Shown here one piece after another: positions 15,224-21,246 of a stretch of 56,874 bases of DNA. Below the pieces are notes generated by a model. The model saw nothing but the letters and a program-made list of their open reading frames with translations. It made no database searches and was not told the origin of the DNA. Location: IMG/VR virus record IMGVR_UViG_3300020472_000030, positions 1 through 56,874 of that record, one strand, 5' to 3'. The position numbers and the translations under genes were made by a program. Position 1 is the stretch's first letter. The number at the start of each line of letters is the position of its first letter. The DNA is from a virus.

Positions 15224-15725
15224 TGCCGTCTCTGTTAAATATACTCAGAATTCCTGGCTTTTTCATTGACTCAACGTATTCTTGCTTATCAGGTGCTTGT
15301 TCCTGATCTGCTTGTAACGAGGCATTTTTCTCTAACCATTCGTCTGCTTCATCTGCTGCCTCGGTTGCTTTTCTGTAATAAAGTATAATCTCTTTCTGTT
15401 GTCGTATAAACCTACGAATCTCCTGTAGGTTGTAGGCCATTGCCTCGTATCCTGTTGGCGTAAGAGCAAATACTACAAACTCTCCACCTAATAATTTTTC
15501 TACCTTTTCTACTGACTCTTCGAAATTATTTTTGGTTATTACAAACCAATCTACATTTTCCATTTTAATTTCTTGAGGTAAAGGTGGTTGGTAGATATCC
15601 ATCTTTACTTCTTCTGTTATTACCTTTACTGGAGGCGGTGGTGTAAAATCTACTTTCGGAAGTATACTACATCCACTACTCAGTAGTATCGTAAGCGCGC
15701 TCACTAGCGGTATCGTCGGCTTCAT
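15213..15725 (-). CDS. Lipoprotein, probable outer-membrane spanin subunit
   Basis: 170 residues with a signal peptide and lipobox (LLSSGCS, Cys about residue 19), followed by a proline-rich segment (FTPPPPVKVITEE, YQPPLPQ) and helical, charged regions. Its start lies inside the preceding membrane-anchored coiled-coil gene in another frame (50-base overlap), the arrangement of Rz/Rz1-type spanins. It would sit in the outer membrane and connect to the inner spanin for the last step of lysis. It is longer than lambda Rz1, so assignment is by architecture, not sequence. Confidence 0.7.
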   Translation of the reverse strand: MKPTIPLVSALTILLSSGCSILPKVDFTPPPPVKVITEEVKMDIYQPPLPQEIKMENVDWFVITKNNFEESVEKVEKLLGGEFVVFALTPTGYEAMAYNLQEIRRFIRQQKEIILYYRKATEAADEADEWLEKNASLQADQEQAPDKQEYVESMKKPGILSIFNRDGNDS

Positions 15726-16128
15726 CTAATTCCCTACTATCTTCTTCGACCTGGCGGAATACTCTATCCGTCCCTCTGTTAATCTTTGGCTCTATTTTCT
15801 CTGGATTAGAACGCGCCGATTGTGTTAAGTTATGCTTTTTAACCATACTCATATAACTGTTCTTATCAGCTTCTAAAGAGTTATTTCTTTGGGTTAAGTC
15901 GGCAAACGCTTGCGCCTGTGCTTTCATCTGCGTCTCCATCTTACGAATAGTTGCTTCGTTAGTCTGAGCGGCGGTCTGAAGTGCTACATTTTGTTGTGTT
16001 GCTGCTGCAATCTCCATTTGCTGTTGGTTGATGCGGTTATCCTTTTCATTTATTACTACTTTATGATAGGCAAAACCCGCACCCCCAACAACTAGGATGA
16101 TCGGAAGCAATTTAATCATTCCAAACAT
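15676..16128 (-). CDS. Inner-membrane spanin (Rz-like)
   Basis: 150 residues: an N-terminal membrane anchor (IKLLPIILVVGGAGFAYHKVV), then a long Gln/Ala/Asn-rich coiled coil (about residues 28-110), then a conserved-looking KIEPKINRGTDRVFRQVEED segment near the end that resembles i-spanin C-termini of marine phages. AGGGA precedes ATG 16128. Its 3' end overlaps the lipoprotein gene. Together they should fuse inner and outer membranes after lysozyme action. Confidence 0.78.
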   Translation of the reverse strand: MFGMIKLLPIILVVGGAGFAYHKVVINEKDNRINQQQMEIAAATQQNVALQTAAQTNEATIRKMETQMKAQAQAFADLTQRNNSLEADKNSYMSMVKKHNLTQSARSNPEKIEPKINRGTDRVFRQVEEDSRELDEADDTASERAYDTTE

Positions 16129-16142
16129 ACTATGTCCCTAAC

Positions 16143-16421
16143 TTACATAACTGTAAGCATTTTCTCGCCAGAGTACTTATCAAGGGTGCATATAACCTTC
16201 TGTTTCACGCCATCTTCATAGACACGAAACTCAACGTTCCATTCTCCTCCAAAACCTCTGATCTTCTTAAGTCGTGGACGTGCTCCATTGAACTCGTCTT
16301 GGACTAAAACTCTGCAACTGTTAAACGCTTTATTTTTATCAATTACTTTTGCGTTGGCGGGATGCGCGACTAGTAGGGCTAGGGTTCCTATTCCTATTAA
16401 GGATAGATACCTTTTCATCAT
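16143..16421 (-). CDS. Small secreted protein (92 aa)
   Basis: A clear Sec signal peptide (MMKRYLSLIGIGTLALLVAHPANA, cleavage after ANA) is followed by a ~68-residue periplasmic domain with two cysteines (NSCRVL and KVICTL) that could form a disulfide, and several basic residues. GGAGAG precedes the ATG. First large gene of the lysis transcript; it may be a periplasmic lysis or superinfection factor. No family recognised. Confidence 0.65.
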   Translation of the reverse strand: MMKRYLSLIGIGTLALLVAHPANAKVIDKNKAFNSCRVLVQDEFNGARPRLKKIRGFGGEWNVEFRVYEDGVKQKVICTLDKYSGEKMLTVM

Positions 16422-16442
16422 AACTTACTCTCCTGTTAGCTT

Positions 16443-16500
16443 GGCATGGCAATGCCGTTTATGTTTTAGCCATACAACCTTTTATTTGCCCGATAAAAGG
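16443..16500. repeat. Two small inverted repeats in the leader
   Basis: GGCAT-ggca-ATGCC at 16443-16456 and CCTTTTAT-ttgcccg-ATAAAAGG at 16478-16500 lie in the gap between the 49-residue gene and the secreted protein. Neither is followed by a T tract on the minus strand, so they look like RNA processing or attenuation structures rather than terminators. Confidence 0.35.
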
Positions 16501-16522
16501 GTTTAAATATGACTTCAGAATT

Positions 16523-16672
16523 CTACTCGTCCTCTACGTCTAATTGTCCCGAGTCTACTAAATAATCTACTGCATGCTCTATTCCCGCACGTCTACCTAA
16601 AAAATACGAATGTAATCCACACCCAACCAGGCATAATGTAAATACTGCAAAAACTACTAATGATACTTCCAA
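16523..16672 (-). CDS. 49-residue membrane microprotein, TTG start
   Basis: TTG at 16672 with AAGGAGAG upstream. The N-terminus is a membrane segment containing VVFAVFTLCLVGCGLHSYFLG, followed by RRAGIEHAVDYLVDSGQLDVEDE, a pattern resembling small phage proteins with a GxxAGIExxxDxLxxxG motif. First gene behind the promoter at 16712-16740. The LVGC context could be read as a lipobox but the segment is better explained as a signal anchor. Confidence 0.65.
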   Translation of the reverse strand: MEVSLVVFAVFTLCLVGCGLHSYFLGRRAGIEHAVDYLVDSGQLDVEDE

Positions 16673-16711
16673 TTTACTCTCCTTAAAGGTATGATTTATC
16701 CAGAATGTTAT

Positions 16712-16740
16712 ATTATATTCGAATTCACATAAAATGTCAA
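16712..16740 (-). promoter_or_regulatory. Sigma-70 promoter for the lysis unit
   Basis: TTGACA-17-TATAAT on the minus strand. Back-to-back with a plus-strand promoter whose -35 starts only 36 bases away, so the two compete or are co-regulated. Confidence 0.9.
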
Positions 16741-16775
16741 GAAAAATTTTTAGAATGTGGACTAAAAAATAGTTC

Positions 16776-16804
16776 TTGACATGGAGGCTAACTTTTAGTA
16801 TAAT
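16776..16804 (+). promoter_or_regulatory. Sigma-70 promoter for the bS21 operon
   Basis: TTGACA-17-TATAAT on the plus strand. The -10 ends 6 bases before ATG 16811, placing the expected transcription start on the start codon. Confidence 0.92.
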
Positions 16805-16810
16805 ATATGA

Positions 16811-16996
16811 ATGAGAAAATATAAGAAGAAACCTTGGACTATAAAAGAGCGTGGGATATTATCAAATTATTACTACCTCAGGTCTTTGGAAGAAATAATA
16901 CCACTTCTTCCTGGACGTACTCCAAATGCAATAAGAAAGCAAGTTTTATACTTGAGGAAAAGAGGATGGCCATTTAAGCGTGAAAGTAAAGGTTAG
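16811..16996 (+). CDS. SANT/Myb-like small DNA-binding protein (61 aa)
   Basis: A Myb/SANT-like helix-turn-helix is visible: PWTIKERGILSNYYYLRSLEEIIPLLPGRT then PNAIRKQVLYLRKRGW. The pattern (Trp-Thr opener, GRTxxAI before the recognition helix) is typical. Very basic overall. The message is predicted to be leaderless, since the -10 box is 6 bases upstream of the ATG and no Shine-Dalgarno exists. First gene of the short plus-strand operon with bS21; it could be its regulator. Confidence 0.75.
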   Translation: MRKYKKKPWTIKERGILSNYYYLRSLEEIIPLLPGRTPNAIRKQVLYLRKRGWPFKRESKG

Positions 16997-17201
16997 AAAT
17001 AATAATGTGGAGAGCGCAGTACGCGTTTTTAAGAAAAAATGTAACGAGGTGTTGTTTGAGTACCGAGAGCGAGAGTATTACGAGAAACCAAGTGCAAAAA
17101 GACACAAAGCCAGACAATCTGCAAAAGCAAGAGAAAAGCGGAGACAAGAAAAGCAAGACATATTCCAAGGCAGAACAAAAAAATTCAAACCGAATTTTTA
17201 A
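16980..17201 (+). CDS. rpsU: Ribosomal protein bS21
   Basis: A 73-residue bS21 homologue, near the bacterial length of 71. It has the family pattern KVRxxNVESAVRVFKKKC, YREREYYEKPSAKRHKARQSAKAREKRR, with the basic C-terminal helix. In bacteria bS21 joins the 30S subunit near the mRNA exit/anti-Shine-Dalgarno region; virus-encoded bS21 is known from pelagic phages and may bias host ribosomes to phage messages. GTG 16980 overlaps the end of the SANT-like gene by 17 bases; the nearest purine-rich site (AGAGG) is rather far upstream. Confidence 0.9.
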   Translation: MKVKVRNNNVESAVRVFKKKCNEVLFEYREREYYEKPSAKRHKARQSAKAREKRRQEKQDIFQGRTKKFKPNF

Positions 17202-17445
17202 GTCTGCTACACCGAAATACACGGTTGATTGGTATGTTAAGTGGTTTTCATCCGTAACTTTAATTTGTGCAATATCAATAAGATCAGCACAGTTTAATCC
17301 CCTATTAGACTTAATACTTTCATTCGTAGGAATGATAGGTTGGACATATGTGAGCATAGTATGGAAGGACAGAGCACTAATATTACTGAACGGAGTAGCA
17401 ACAGTACTACTCGCAACAGGGCTGTTGAGTCATTTCGCAGCGTGA
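17005..17445 (+). CDS. Small multi-pass membrane protein (DUF6552/SemiSWEET-like), start uncertain
   Basis: The recognisable part is the C-terminal ~76 residues (17218-17445): KYTVDWYVKWFSSVTL, then SFVGMIGWTYVSIVWKDRALILLNGVATVLLA, three short membrane segments like the half-SWEET-like proteins frequent in cyanophages. The only ATG is at 17005, which would overlay two-thirds of the bS21 gene in another frame with a Lys/Ser-rich, probably disordered N-terminus. A rare start (ATT near 17190) is an alternative. The stop overlaps the next GTG. Confidence 0.6.
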   Translation: MWRAQYAFLRKNVTRCCLSTESESITRNQVQKDTKPDNLQKQEKSGDKKSKTYSKAEQKNSNRIFKSATPKYTVDWYVKWFSSVTLICAISIRSAQFNPLLDLILSFVGMIGWTYVSIVWKDRALILLNGVATVLLATGLLSHFAA

Positions 17446-17624
17446 GAAATTTATTTAATCGTAGTCGCAAGAAAGGCTGGAAAGAGCCTGACCCCGACGA
17501 GGTTTCCATAGACAACGCATATAAGACGCGTTGGGTATGGTATCACACAATTCTTGCACTAGAATTACTTATGGTAAATATACTACTAGTTGCAATACTT
17601 ATTGTGTTAGCAATTAAACTTTAG
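17442..17624 (+). CDS. Single-pass membrane protein (60 aa), GTG start
   Basis: GTG at 17442 overlaps the upstream stop (GTGA), the most economical start; a longer frame to 17340 would overlay the previous gene. A basic cytoplasmic N-terminus (FNRSRKKGWKEPDPDEV) is followed by YKTRWVWYHTILALELLMVNILLVAILIVLAI, one long membrane helix. The DNAYKTRW...WYHTILALE pattern recurs in marine phages. Function unknown. Confidence 0.62.
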   Translation: MRNLFNRSRKKGWKEPDPDEVSIDNAYKTRWVWYHTILALELLMVNILLVAILIVLAIKL

Positions 17625-17633
17625 GAGTAAAAC

Positions 17634-18014
17634 ATGGACGGAACTAACTTTGAATTAGTTGGCGATTTTATGGAATCAATGGATCAAGAGGTCCGTATAA
17701 AGCCATCTTTTCCAGACGAGGGGATACAAAGACTTAGGCTAGACTTAATAGAAGAAGAACTAGATGAGCTTCAATATGGTATTGATAACAAGAGTTTAAT
17801 AGAAGTTGCAGACGCACTTACTGATCTACTGTACGTTGTGTACGGAGCAGGACATGCATTTGGAATAGACTTAGATGATTGTTTTCACGAAGTACATCGA
17901 AGCAATTTGAGTAAGCTAGGTCCGGATTTCAAGCCAATAAAAAGGGAGGATGGGAAGGTTCTTAAACCTGCCACATACTCCCCGCCTGATCTTCGTACTG
18001 TGCTATCTCTCTGA
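17634..18014 (+). CDS. MazG-like nucleotide pyrophosphohydrolase (PRA-PH type)
   Basis: 126-residue all-helical NTP pyrophosphatase. The metal-binding pattern EEELDEL (about residues 41-47) and EVADALTDLLYVVYGAG (ExxD) is clear. This family hydrolyses (d)NTPs or ppGpp-like substrates; phage versions may alter nucleotide pools. TAGGAG lies 7 bases before ATG 17634. Its last bases overlap the convergent SleB gene. Confidence 0.85.
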   Translation: MDGTNFELVGDFMESMDQEVRIKPSFPDEGIQRLRLDLIEEELDELQYGIDNKSLIEVADALTDLLYVVYGAGHAFGIDLDDCFHEVHRSNLSKLGPDFKPIKREDGKVLKPATYSPPDLRTVLSL

Positions 18015-18458
18015 ATAGAACAAGTGATCGCCTATTGTCGTTTTATGACTATAGGCGGAAGCCCAGTAGGGATTTACTTTATTATTATGATACCAATAGA
18101 TATCATCATCTAGTACTGGTTTGTCCTTATTCTTTATTCTTACATATGCTATCATGTAGCATAGATTATATACTGCTGCTTGTGCCGGTTTATCACTTAA
18201 ACCGTCGCAAAACCAACTAAACTGACAGATCCACTTTCTTCCCTGTACTCGTTTTCGTTGTTCCACTACTGCACAAATTGTACTCGGCCAGCGCGAATCC
18301 TTTACCCGATTTAAAGTTACGTCGGCGACTGCGTACATGCCTTGCACTGATTGATTCCGTGCTTCCCAATAAATATTCTTCGCTAGACATTTCACTTCGT
18401 CTGCCATTACCCAAGTACTGCTCGCCATCAGTCCGATGGCTAGTATTACTCCTCTCAT
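18003..18458 (-). CDS. Cell wall hydrolase SleB family, secreted
   Basis: 151 residues: signal peptide (VILAIGLMASSTWVMA), then the SleB/Hydrolase_2 domain with catalytic Glu in KNIYWEARNQ, VADVTLNRV, QFSWFCDG and YWYHNNKVNPYW. The family cleaves peptidoglycan as a lytic transglycosylase or amidase. A signal-peptide version next to a separate cytoplasmic endolysin suggests an auxiliary wall enzyme. Four or five cysteines could form periplasmic disulfides. Convergent with the MazG-like gene, overlapping it by 12 bases. Confidence 0.88.
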   Translation of the reverse strand: MRGVILAIGLMASSTWVMADEVKCLAKNIYWEARNQSVQGMYAVADVTLNRVKDSRWPSTICAVVEQRKRVQGRKWICQFSWFCDGLSDKPAQAAVYNLCYMIAYVRIKNKDKPVLDDDIYWYHNNKVNPYWASAYSHKTTIGDHLFYSER

Positions 18459-18482
18459 TTAAAGACTCCATTACAAGTTCAC

Positions 18483-18737
18483 TCACGTATTACTCTCTAT
18501 ATACTTCTCTACTGCTTTTAGAGTTATATCTGTTGTCATATCGTTGAGACGCATAATGGACACTTCAGGAATATAGCGATGACTGTAAGGTTGCATACTG
18601 CGTTTACATTGCTCCAGCTTTCCTGCTAGTACAGCCATTCTTTTCGTCTCAAACAGACCTACGATGTAGATATGATCTCCAAGTCCCCCATTTTTCATTA
18701 ACTCCCGCATAGTGGCTAAATAGAATTTATCATCCAT
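18483..18737 (-). CDS. Hypothetical protein (84 aa)
   Basis: Soluble protein, AAGG before ATG 18737, overlapping the upstream gene by 8 bases. Contains GDHIYIVGLFETKRMAVLAGKLEQCKRSM, an alpha/beta-looking segment with a central Cys. No family recognised; the position in a run of small minus-strand genes suggests a host-interaction or regulatory protein. Confidence 0.6.
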   Translation of the reverse strand: MDDKFYLATMRELMKNGGLGDHIYIVGLFETKRMAVLAGKLEQCKRSMQPYSHRYIPEVSIMRLNDMTTDITLKAVEKYIESNT

Positions 18738-19011
18738 ATATTAACCTTTTGTAGCGGCGCGTTTTACTCGTGGTGAATTTGGCTTTCGCTTTGCACGATA
18801 GCTTCCGTGGGATACGATCTTTTTGCCGTCCCGTCTCATCTTGTTGATCTGATCTCGGGTCAGACCGTCCCGTATTAGTGTTTTCGACATGCTTTTTCCA
18901 CTCCAGTTTTCCATTTTCTACTAAGGATTTTGCGCTTGAGATTTGGTTTTCTATAGTCTCAAGCACAAATTCGTCATAACTTTTTTTCTTGCGCTTTCTA
19001 GGTCTTAACAC
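18730..19011 (-). CDS. Hypothetical basic protein (93 aa), GTG start
   Basis: GTG at 19011 abuts the upstream stop (TAGGTG). Lys/Arg-rich at both ends (RPRKRKKKSYDEF, and a C-terminal SKTRRYKRLIYG), with a probable helix in between. Disordered centre. Nucleic-acid binding is plausible from charge alone. No known domain. Confidence 0.5.
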   Translation of the reverse strand: MLRPRKRKKKSYDEFVLETIENQISSAKSLVENGKLEWKKHVENTNTGRSDPRSDQQDETGRQKDRIPRKLSCKAKAKFTTSKTRRYKRLIYG

Positions 19012-19200
19012 CTAGATAAGTTCTGCCGCCATTTCGGACTTTCTAGTTTGTATCGCTTTCTTACGTTCGATCATCCAAAGAAAGATATGTGTTGGCATTT
19101 CCATTGTATTTCTACACAGTGTCATTGCCTCTTCCCACTTTAGACCATCTGCACACATTCCACCTACAATACAGAACCATTCAAATTGCTCGTCAGTCAT
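19012..19200 (-). CDS. Hypothetical protein (62 aa)
   Basis: Start taken at ATG 19200, with AGGAG 5 bases upstream and overlapping the previous stop (ATGACTGA); the frame opens to a TTG at 19287 without support. The product is helical with three cysteines and several Met (FCIVGGMCADGLKWEEAMTLCRNTMEM). No known family. Confidence 0.6.
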   Translation of the reverse strand: MTDEQFEWFCIVGGMCADGLKWEEAMTLCRNTMEMPTHIFLWMIERKKAIQTRKSEMAAELI

Positions 19201-19330
19201 ACGCTCTCCTGTGTTTGCGATAACCACGCTTCGACCTTTTCTTTCGGTCTGTCTCTTTTCTACTGCGAAAAGGGCTATCCGAATCAAAAAGGATAAAATG
19301 CGATCTTGTTTTGTTTCTCTTAATTTTCAT
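19193..19330 (-). CDS. 45-residue highly basic microprotein
   Basis: ATG at 19330 lies 7 bases after the CATAAT box of promoter 19338-19366, so the message is leaderless. The sequence FILFDSDSPFRSRKETDRKKRSKRG resembles a family of tiny basic proteins (LFxxDSPFxxR...KK) that I associate with marine phages. It overlaps the next gene by 8 bases. Function unknown; RNA or DNA binding is likely from charge. Confidence 0.65.
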   Translation of the reverse strand: MKIKRNKTRSHFILFDSDSPFRSRKETDRKKRSKRGYRKHRRAYD

Positions 19331-19337
19331 ACTGCGT

Positions 19338-19366
19338 ATTATGTCACGATTTAGCTTACAAGTCAA
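19338..19366 (-). promoter_or_regulatory. Promoter, CATAAT/GATAAT class
   Basis: TTGACT-17-CATAAT on the minus strand with CGTGACATAATA context, driving the microprotein and downstream genes to 18003. Confidence 0.82.
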
Positions 19367-19463
19367 GGATTATTTTTTTCTTGTCCCTAGAAAAATGAAA
19401 AATATTTTTGTCAGGAGCAGCGCGCCCAGATACTTTCTTCAACTACATGCTCAAAAATAATAC

Positions 19464-19492
19464 TTGTGTTATGCCAAAAAGTGTGATAAAAT
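19464..19492 (+). promoter_or_regulatory. Possible plus-strand promoter before the structured element
   Basis: TTGTGT-17-TAAAAT on the plus strand, weaker than the other promoters but with the same spacing. Expected start near 19500, about 40 bases before the long stem-loop at 19542-19652. No gene follows on this strand. Confidence 0.45.
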
Positions 19493-19520
19493 AATACTCA
19501 AATCGTAAGATGATCTAGTC

Positions 19521-19541
19521 AATCGACAACTTCTTATAACC
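19521..19541 (+). repeat. Direct repeat, left copy, flanking the structured element
   Basis: AATC-GACAACTtcTTATaACC here matches AATCtcGACAACTaTTATgACC at 19683-19704. The two copies bracket the stem-loop at 19542-19652. The left copy abuts its 5' base. Confidence 0.6.
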
Positions 19542-19652
19542 TATGCTGGCGAAAAGAGTTTGAATATTTATGCAATTGGAGTGGAAGCGGAATTAAGGGA
19601 GCTTCCGTCTCCAAATCCATAATATTATGAAAAGTGCTCTTGAGTCAGCATA
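19542..19652 (+). ncRNA. Candidate structured RNA: long imperfect stem-loop
   Basis: A nested set of complementary segments spans 111 bases: TATGCTG (19542-19548) with CAGCATA (19646-19652); AAGAG (19554-19558) with CTCTT (19637-19641); AATATTtATG (19563-19572 region) with CATAATATT (19618-19626); TTGGAG (19576-19581) with CTCCAA (19609-19614); GGAAGC (19583-19588) with GCTTCC (19601-19606), closing a 12-base loop. Internal loops are small. No credible reading frame covers it on either strand, and it lies in the largest gene-free stretch of the window (19331-19829). Strand is inferred from the weak upstream promoter and downstream hairpin; it could function as DNA or from the other strand. 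Not tRNA or tmRNA. Confidence 0.6.
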
Positions 19653-19682
19653 ATCCCAAATCCTACCGATTCAATTTTAAGG

Positions 19683-19704
19683 AATCTCGACAACTATTAT
19701 GACC
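19683..19704 (+). repeat. Direct repeat, right copy
   Basis: Right partner of 19521-19541. Its 3' half forms the left arm of the perfect hairpin at 19695-19729. Confidence 0.6.
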
Positions 19705-19729
19705 GCGTAAATTCGATACGGTCATAATA
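19695..19729 (+). terminator. Perfect 11-bp hairpin, possible 3' end of the structured RNA
   Basis: TATTATGACCG/CGGTCATAATA, loop of 13. On the plus strand it is followed by ACCCCGCCTTTTATT, a moderate T run. On the minus strand the stem contains an ATG behind AGGAGG, which could start a 20-residue peptide, so a translation-control hairpin is an alternative. Confidence 0.45.
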
Positions 19730-19829
19730 CCCCGCCTTTTATTCCTCCTATTTATCTAAAAATTCGTCTTAATTTTGTCCAATTCGCCACAATTCAAAAT
19801 TTTTTTACCCGTATTCCTTTTCCACAATT

Positions 19830-19931
19830 TTAAAAGATTGTACTTAAGGCCGTTAGCAGGATAAATATAGGTATGGTTATTATAGCGATCAGGGTTAACA
19901 TCTGTAGAAACTGTTCAATAAATTCATCCAC
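19830..19931 (-). CDS. 33-residue hydrophobic microprotein, GTG start
   Basis: GTG at 19931. After a short acidic N-terminus (DEFIEQFLQM) it is one membrane helix (LIAIITIPIFILLTAL). There is no good Shine-Dalgarno. The start region repeats a 16-base piece of the gene at 12465-12617 with one mismatch, so this may be a remnant of a duplicated gene rather than an independent one. Confidence 0.4.
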   Translation of the reverse strand: MDEFIEQFLQMLTLIAIITIPIFILLTALSTIF

Positions 19932-19946
19932 CCGTTGAGACCCCGC

Positions 19947-20030
19947 TTAAAGGTTTGTAAATGCGTGTAAGAATATAGCACCCGCAAAGATTACCAACCC
20001 CGCTACGACTATTAATTGCTCATCCCACAT
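19947..20030 (-). CDS. 27-residue single-pass membrane microprotein
   Basis: ATG at 20030 with GGAGGGG 5 bases upstream, overlapping the stop of the MazG-like gene. Sequence is WDEQLIVVAGLVIFAGAIFL plus a short polar end. The strong ribosome site supports translation. It could be the N-terminal half of a frameshifted paralogue of the 50-residue protein at 12465-12617. Confidence 0.5.
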   Translation of the reverse strand: MWDEQLIVVAGLVIFAGAIFLHAFTNL

Positions 20031-20319
20031 ATTCCCCTCCGTCAAATTCCTCTCCAGAATTTCGATTTTTAACTGTATTGTACCCATTTTCTTCATAAAA
20101 GTACCGTCCGTATTTAGCAATAGTCTGCCACTTTTTCTTTAGAACTGCGTCTCGGTTTACAATACCATGTTCAGTCATTAAGTGTATAAAAGCCATTACG
20201 TCCCCGCACTCTTCTTCTAACCTGCCTATCCATTCTTCGTCTTTGTGCCTTAAAACCTTCGCACAGGCTTGCGTTAGCTCACCACATTCTTCCATGAGCT
20301 TAATATAGACATTATTCAA
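20020..20319 (-). CDS. MazG-like nucleotide pyrophosphohydrolase (99 aa)
   Basis: A second, shorter all-alpha NTP pyrophosphatase. The metal-binding motifs EECGE (residues 10-14) and EEECGDVMAF are intact. Family role: hydrolysis of NTPs to NMP and PPi. It overlaps the upstream HTH gene by 4 bases. It differs in sequence from the 17634 enzyme, so it is not a recent duplicate. Confidence 0.8.
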   Translation of the reverse strand: MNNVYIKLMEECGELTQACAKVLRHKDEEWIGRLEEECGDVMAFIHLMTEHGIVNRDAVLKKKWQTIAKYGRYFYEENGYNTVKNRNSGEEFDGGEYVG

Positions 20320-20630
20320 TTTAATTCCTTAAGAGATTCCTCTAGTTTTTTGAGCGTTGCTTTTGGAGCTTTTTCCAAGCCCGCCAGAGACTCCACTTCG
20401 ATTCCAAGAGAATCAGCGATATTTGAAACGATTTCCACTTTTGTGACAGGTAATTCCCCAGTCTTAGTTTTATAGATTTCACGTCGATATACTCCCTCCC
20501 TTGAAAGTTTTCCTATTATTGATTTTATACTCTTGTTGAGTTCACTAGCCAAAGATTCAACAGTTGCCCTATTAGGGTTGCTTCTATACTCCTTAACTAT
20601 GTGTTGAGTCTGTTCCTCACTGTAGTTCAT
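20316..20630 (-). CDS. Small HTH-family protein (104 aa)
   Basis: Paralogue of the phage HTH family: NYSEEQTQHIVKEYRSNPNRATVESLASEL, NKSIKSIIGKLSREGVYRR, then a C-terminal module KVEIVSNIADSLGIEVESLAGLEKAPKATLKKL shared with the copies at 22002 and 25134. The N-terminal part looks like an HTH and the C-terminal part a small helical dimerisation module. Overlaps the upstream gene by 14 bases. Confidence 0.78.
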   Translation of the reverse strand: MNYSEEQTQHIVKEYRSNPNRATVESLASELNKSIKSIIGKLSREGVYRREIYKTKTGELPVTKVEIVSNIADSLGIEVESLAGLEKAPKATLKKLEESLKELN

Positions 20631-21024
20631 CCATTTGACCTTTTATAAATTTAGTTACGGTTTCCATAAATTGTTGAATTTCTTTCATCTGATCCCCCTC
20701 TCGATTTTTTACTTTTTCTGGTTCAGGAGCAGCAAGCTCAAGCGTAATTTCTTCTACATCGCCTTCGCACTTAGCAATAACTTGTGTACAATACTCTAGT
20801 ACTCCAGCAGGAATATTTTCAGCACCAATGGCAGCTGCATACTCCATTACTAAAGAATCGTAGCGGGTTTGTAGATGTCCACACTCTTGCTCTATTTCCC
20901 GAGAAGTAACAAAGAGTTGAGTTAATGTCTCAAATCTATCCGTTATTTCCTCTTGTAAATTAGTTATTTCGTTTGCAATATGATCTACTTTCCGATCAAT
21001 CGGAAACTTTATTACATTGCTCAT
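20617..21024 (-). CDS. Coiled-coil hypothetical protein (135 aa)
   Basis: Starts SNVIKFPIDRKVDHIANEI, then long Glu/Leu/Gln heptad-like stretches, an AAAIGAENIPAGVLEYC segment and a C-terminal helix. AGGAG precedes ATG 21024. No named family. It is coupled to the HTH gene, so a functional pair is possible. Confidence 0.65.
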   Translation of the reverse strand: MSNVIKFPIDRKVDHIANEITNLQEEITDRFETLTQLFVTSREIEQECGHLQTRYDSLVMEYAAAIGAENIPAGVLEYCTQVIAKCEGDVEEITLELAAPEPEKVKNREGDQMKEIQQFMETVTKFIKGQMDELQ

Positions 21025-21166
21025 GTACTTCTCCTGTTATATCTTTAACCGTTAGCGGTCTAAATTCCCTGTTTGGCTTCTTCGTAAGTAGTGGACAGGG
21101 AATAAACTCCGACTTTTTTCTGTTAAAAATCGGATCGGGCACAAAAGGTGCTTTCTTTTTAAACAT
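20996..21166 (-). CDS. 56-residue Lys/Pro-rich protein
   Basis: Start placed at ATG 21166 (MFKKKAPFVP); a GTG four codons upstream is the alternative. Basic, proline-rich and probably extended (FNRKKSEFIPCPLLTKKPNREFRPL). It is the first gene behind promoter 21198-21226 and overlaps the next gene by 29 bases. A 10-codon frame starting directly at the transcription start (ATG 21191) precedes and overlaps it, perhaps as a leader peptide. Confidence 0.5.
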   Translation of the reverse strand: MFKKKAPFVPDPIFNRKKSEFIPCPLLTKKPNREFRPLTVKDITGEVHEQCNKVSD

Positions 21167-21197
21167 AAAAATTCTCACTTAAAATTTTCATCTGAGT

Positions 21198-21226
21198 ATT
21201 ATCGCACGAATAAGCATCCATGTCAA
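21198..21226 (-). promoter_or_regulatory. Promoter, GATAAT class
   Basis: TTGACA-17-GATAAT on the minus strand, context CGTGCGATAATA. An ATG (21191) follows the -10 by 6 bases, opening a 10-codon leader frame. Confidence 0.85.
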
Positions 21227-21246
21227 GAATTATTTTAACTCACCCA

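Noticed and set aside
18217-18547. Frames of 89 residues on both strands over the sleB start
   Set aside because: Both are shadows of the sleB signal peptide and hydrolase codons and lack ribosome-binding sites.
19490-19740. tmRNA or group I/II intron
   Set aside because: No tag-peptide frame, tRNA-like ends or intron core motifs were recognised; the fold is a single long stem.
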